7,817 nt of DNA from contig CALGZY010000298.1 of NCBI GenBank assembly GCA_937934355.1, positions 1 through 7,817 on the forward strand, in the 5' to 3' direction. The notes under the pieces were generated by a model. It worked only from the letters and a program-made list of their open reading frames with translations, ran no database searches and was not told where the DNA came from. The position numbers were made by a program, and so were the translations under genes. The DNA is from an uncultured Collinsella sp. (GTDB lineage: Bacteria > Actinomycetota > Coriobacteriia > Coriobacteriales > Coriobacteriaceae). Below, one piece after another: positions 6,812 to 7,817 of the stretch. Numbering within the stretch: the first letter of the stretch is position 1; every line of letters starts with the position of its first letter.

Positions 6812-7817
6812 CTAAGAGCGGCCATCCCAGAGCCCATCTGTTCCAACATAATACTGACCAACCCACTGATCTCTTGCCATAGCGCCACTATCAAGAACGT
6901 AGTAGCTACCAATCCAGCAAGAACTTTGCATGACACCATTCGCAGCAAGGTAATACCAATTTGCACCGTCCTGCAGCCAGCCAGTCCCCATTGCGCCACT
7001 GGTCGGATCAAGGTAATACCAAGAGCCACTCTCTGACGCCCAACCCGTCTTCATCGCCCCCGATTCAGACAACAGATACCAGTTGGGACCAATTTGATTC
7101 CAGCCAGTCTGCATCGCACCGGAGCTTTCGAACCAGTACCAGGCGCCAGCGATGTAGTCCCAGCCCGTAGCCATAGCGCCAGATGCCTCAAAAAAGTACC
7201 AAGTTCCGTCAACTTGCCTCCAACCGACCGCCATCTTTCCGGCGTCATCAAACCAATACCATGTGCCGCCGATCTTTTGCCAGCCGGTCGCCAAACTGCC
7301 GTTGGACACGTAGTACCAAGCGTCATTAATCAGACTCCAGCCGGGCCGCAGGCTCACATATCCAACCCACCTGCCATCCGAGGAGAATTCTGAATATTGA
7401 CCGTCGACGCGTCTCACGCCGACCGCCATTGCGCCAGAGCTATCAAACCAGTACCATGCGCCGTCGATTAATTCCCAACCGGTCCGCATTAATCCATCGG
7501 CATCGAAGTAATACCATGCTCCGCTGATGTTCTGCCAGCCGGTCACCCTTAGAGAGTCATCACCAACATATGAATATGAAGAATCTTCTTTAATCCACGA
7601 GTTGCGTAACGACCTCGATGAATGGTCGAAGAAAACATAACCATCCGCAACTCGTTGCCAGCCTTCTTGGACAGCACCAGGACGGTTTCCTTCGAATGCC
7701 ACATAACATCCCGCATAGCTATTGTGCCAAATGGTCTTCGGGGCCGGATCCATGTTGATCCCCATTCCATTCGGATCAAGTTCAACAACAAAAGCTGGTT
7801 TGTTCGCCGCGATGCAG
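6812..7817 (-). CDS. Cell-surface protein with choline-binding/glucan-binding type repeats, N-terminus beyond the window
   Basis: The frame is open to the right edge (first residues CIAANKPAFVVELDPNG), so the ATG at 7765 is probably internal and the gene is 5'-partial; the visible part is 335 residues. After about 50 residues of non-repeated sequence, the rest is a tandem array of roughly 20-residue units of the form GWxxxxGxWYYFxxxGxMxT, the CW_binding/YG class that binds choline residues of teichoic acids or glucan chains. The last two units are shortened (CWIGSYYV and QWVGQYYV), a common ending in coriobacterial surface proteins. Any signal peptide or catalytic domain (hydrolase, adhesin) would be outside the window, so only attachment can be predicted. 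It lies 47 bases upstream of licD on the same strand. Confidence 0.85.
   Translation of the reverse strand, partial: CIAANKPAFVVELDPNGMGINMDPAPKTIWHNSYAGCYVAFEGNRPGAVQEGWQRVADGYVFFDHSSRSLRNSWIKEDSSYSYVGDDSLRVTGWQNISGAWYYFDADGLMRTGWELIDGAWYWFDSSGAMAVGVRRVDGQYSEFSSDGRWVGYVSLRPGWSLINDAWYYVSNGSLATGWQKIGGTWYWFDDAGKMAVGWRQVDGTWYFFEASGAMATGWDYIAGAWYWFESSGAMQTGWNQIGPNWYLLSESGAMKTGWASESGSWYYLDPTSGAMGTGWLQDGANWYYLAANGVMQSSCWIGSYYVLDSGAMARDQWVGQYYVGTDGLWDGRS
6815..7663 (-). repeat. Array of about 14 tandem GW/WYYF repeats of roughly 20 residues
   Basis: Counting from the ATG at 7765, units start at residue 35 and continue to the stop. About nine are canonical, such as GWQNISGAWYYFDADGLMRT and GWDYIAGAWYWFESSGAMQT. 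The first two are degenerate. The fifth (GVRRVDGQYSEF...) has lost both the Trp of GW and the WY pair and is longer than the rest. It separates a short distal block from a seven-unit block (units 6-12). Nucleotide identity between units is only moderate, so the array is old rather than freshly duplicated. Confidence 0.85.

Noticed and set aside
6815..7663. Repeat array considered as a CRISPR or DNA-level satellite
   Set aside because: Periodicity is in the protein (about 60 bases per unit) with divergent codons, no identical repeats separated by unique spacers.

Overview
The window is part of a surface-polysaccharide (capsule or cell-wall glycan) biosynthesis locus. It probably comes from a Gram-positive, GC-rich actinobacterium. 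A coriobacterium (Olsenella/Collinsella/Atopobium-like) fits best, because the RfbB belongs to the Gram-positive subfamily, the first gene is about 65-70% G+C, and long GW...WYYF repeat proteins ending in a QWxGxYYV motif are common there. The taxon is an inference; no marker gene is present.

Layout, left to right: (1) 1-745, minus strand, 5' two thirds of rfbB (dTDP-glucose 4,6-dehydratase), running off the left edge; (2) 748-1635, minus, rfbA (glucose-1-phosphate thymidylyltransferase); (3) 1675-2931, minus, Wzx-like polysaccharide flippase; (4) 2933-3781, minus, extended SDR (NAD-dependent epimerase/dehydratase/reductase); (5) 3801 to about 4598, minus, family 2 glycosyltransferase; (6) 4599-4791, divergent control region with overlapping -10 elements, a hairpin and short direct repeats; (7) 4792-5841, PLUS strand, membrane acyltransferase 3; (8) 5854-5901, perfect 14-bp hairpin, the likely shared terminator of two convergent genes; (9) 5904-6764, minus, LicD-family phosphotransferase; (10) 6812-7817, minus, surface protein with about 14 choline-binding-type repeats, whose N-terminus lies beyond the right edge.

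Working model: the five left-hand genes form one tightly spaced unit (gaps of 19, 1, 39 and 2 bases) read right to left from the divergent region. RfbA and RfbB make dTDP-4-keto-6-deoxyglucose. The SDR may turn it, or another nucleotide sugar, into a deoxysugar donor. The GT2 adds a sugar and the flippase exports the lipid-linked unit. The acyltransferase could O-acylate the product, and LicD could add phosphocholine or another phospho-alcohol. The repeat protein next to licD has the kind of module that binds choline-decorated glycans, so licD and its neighbour may be a decorate-and-dock pair.

The strongest evolutionary signal is an abrupt drop in G+C at the rfbA/rfbB junction (about 735-770). 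It suggests that the serotype-specific cassette was exchanged next to a resident rfbB. No wzy polymerase, priming glycosyltransferase, rfbC or rfbD, RNA gene, IS element or CRISPR array is visible in the window.
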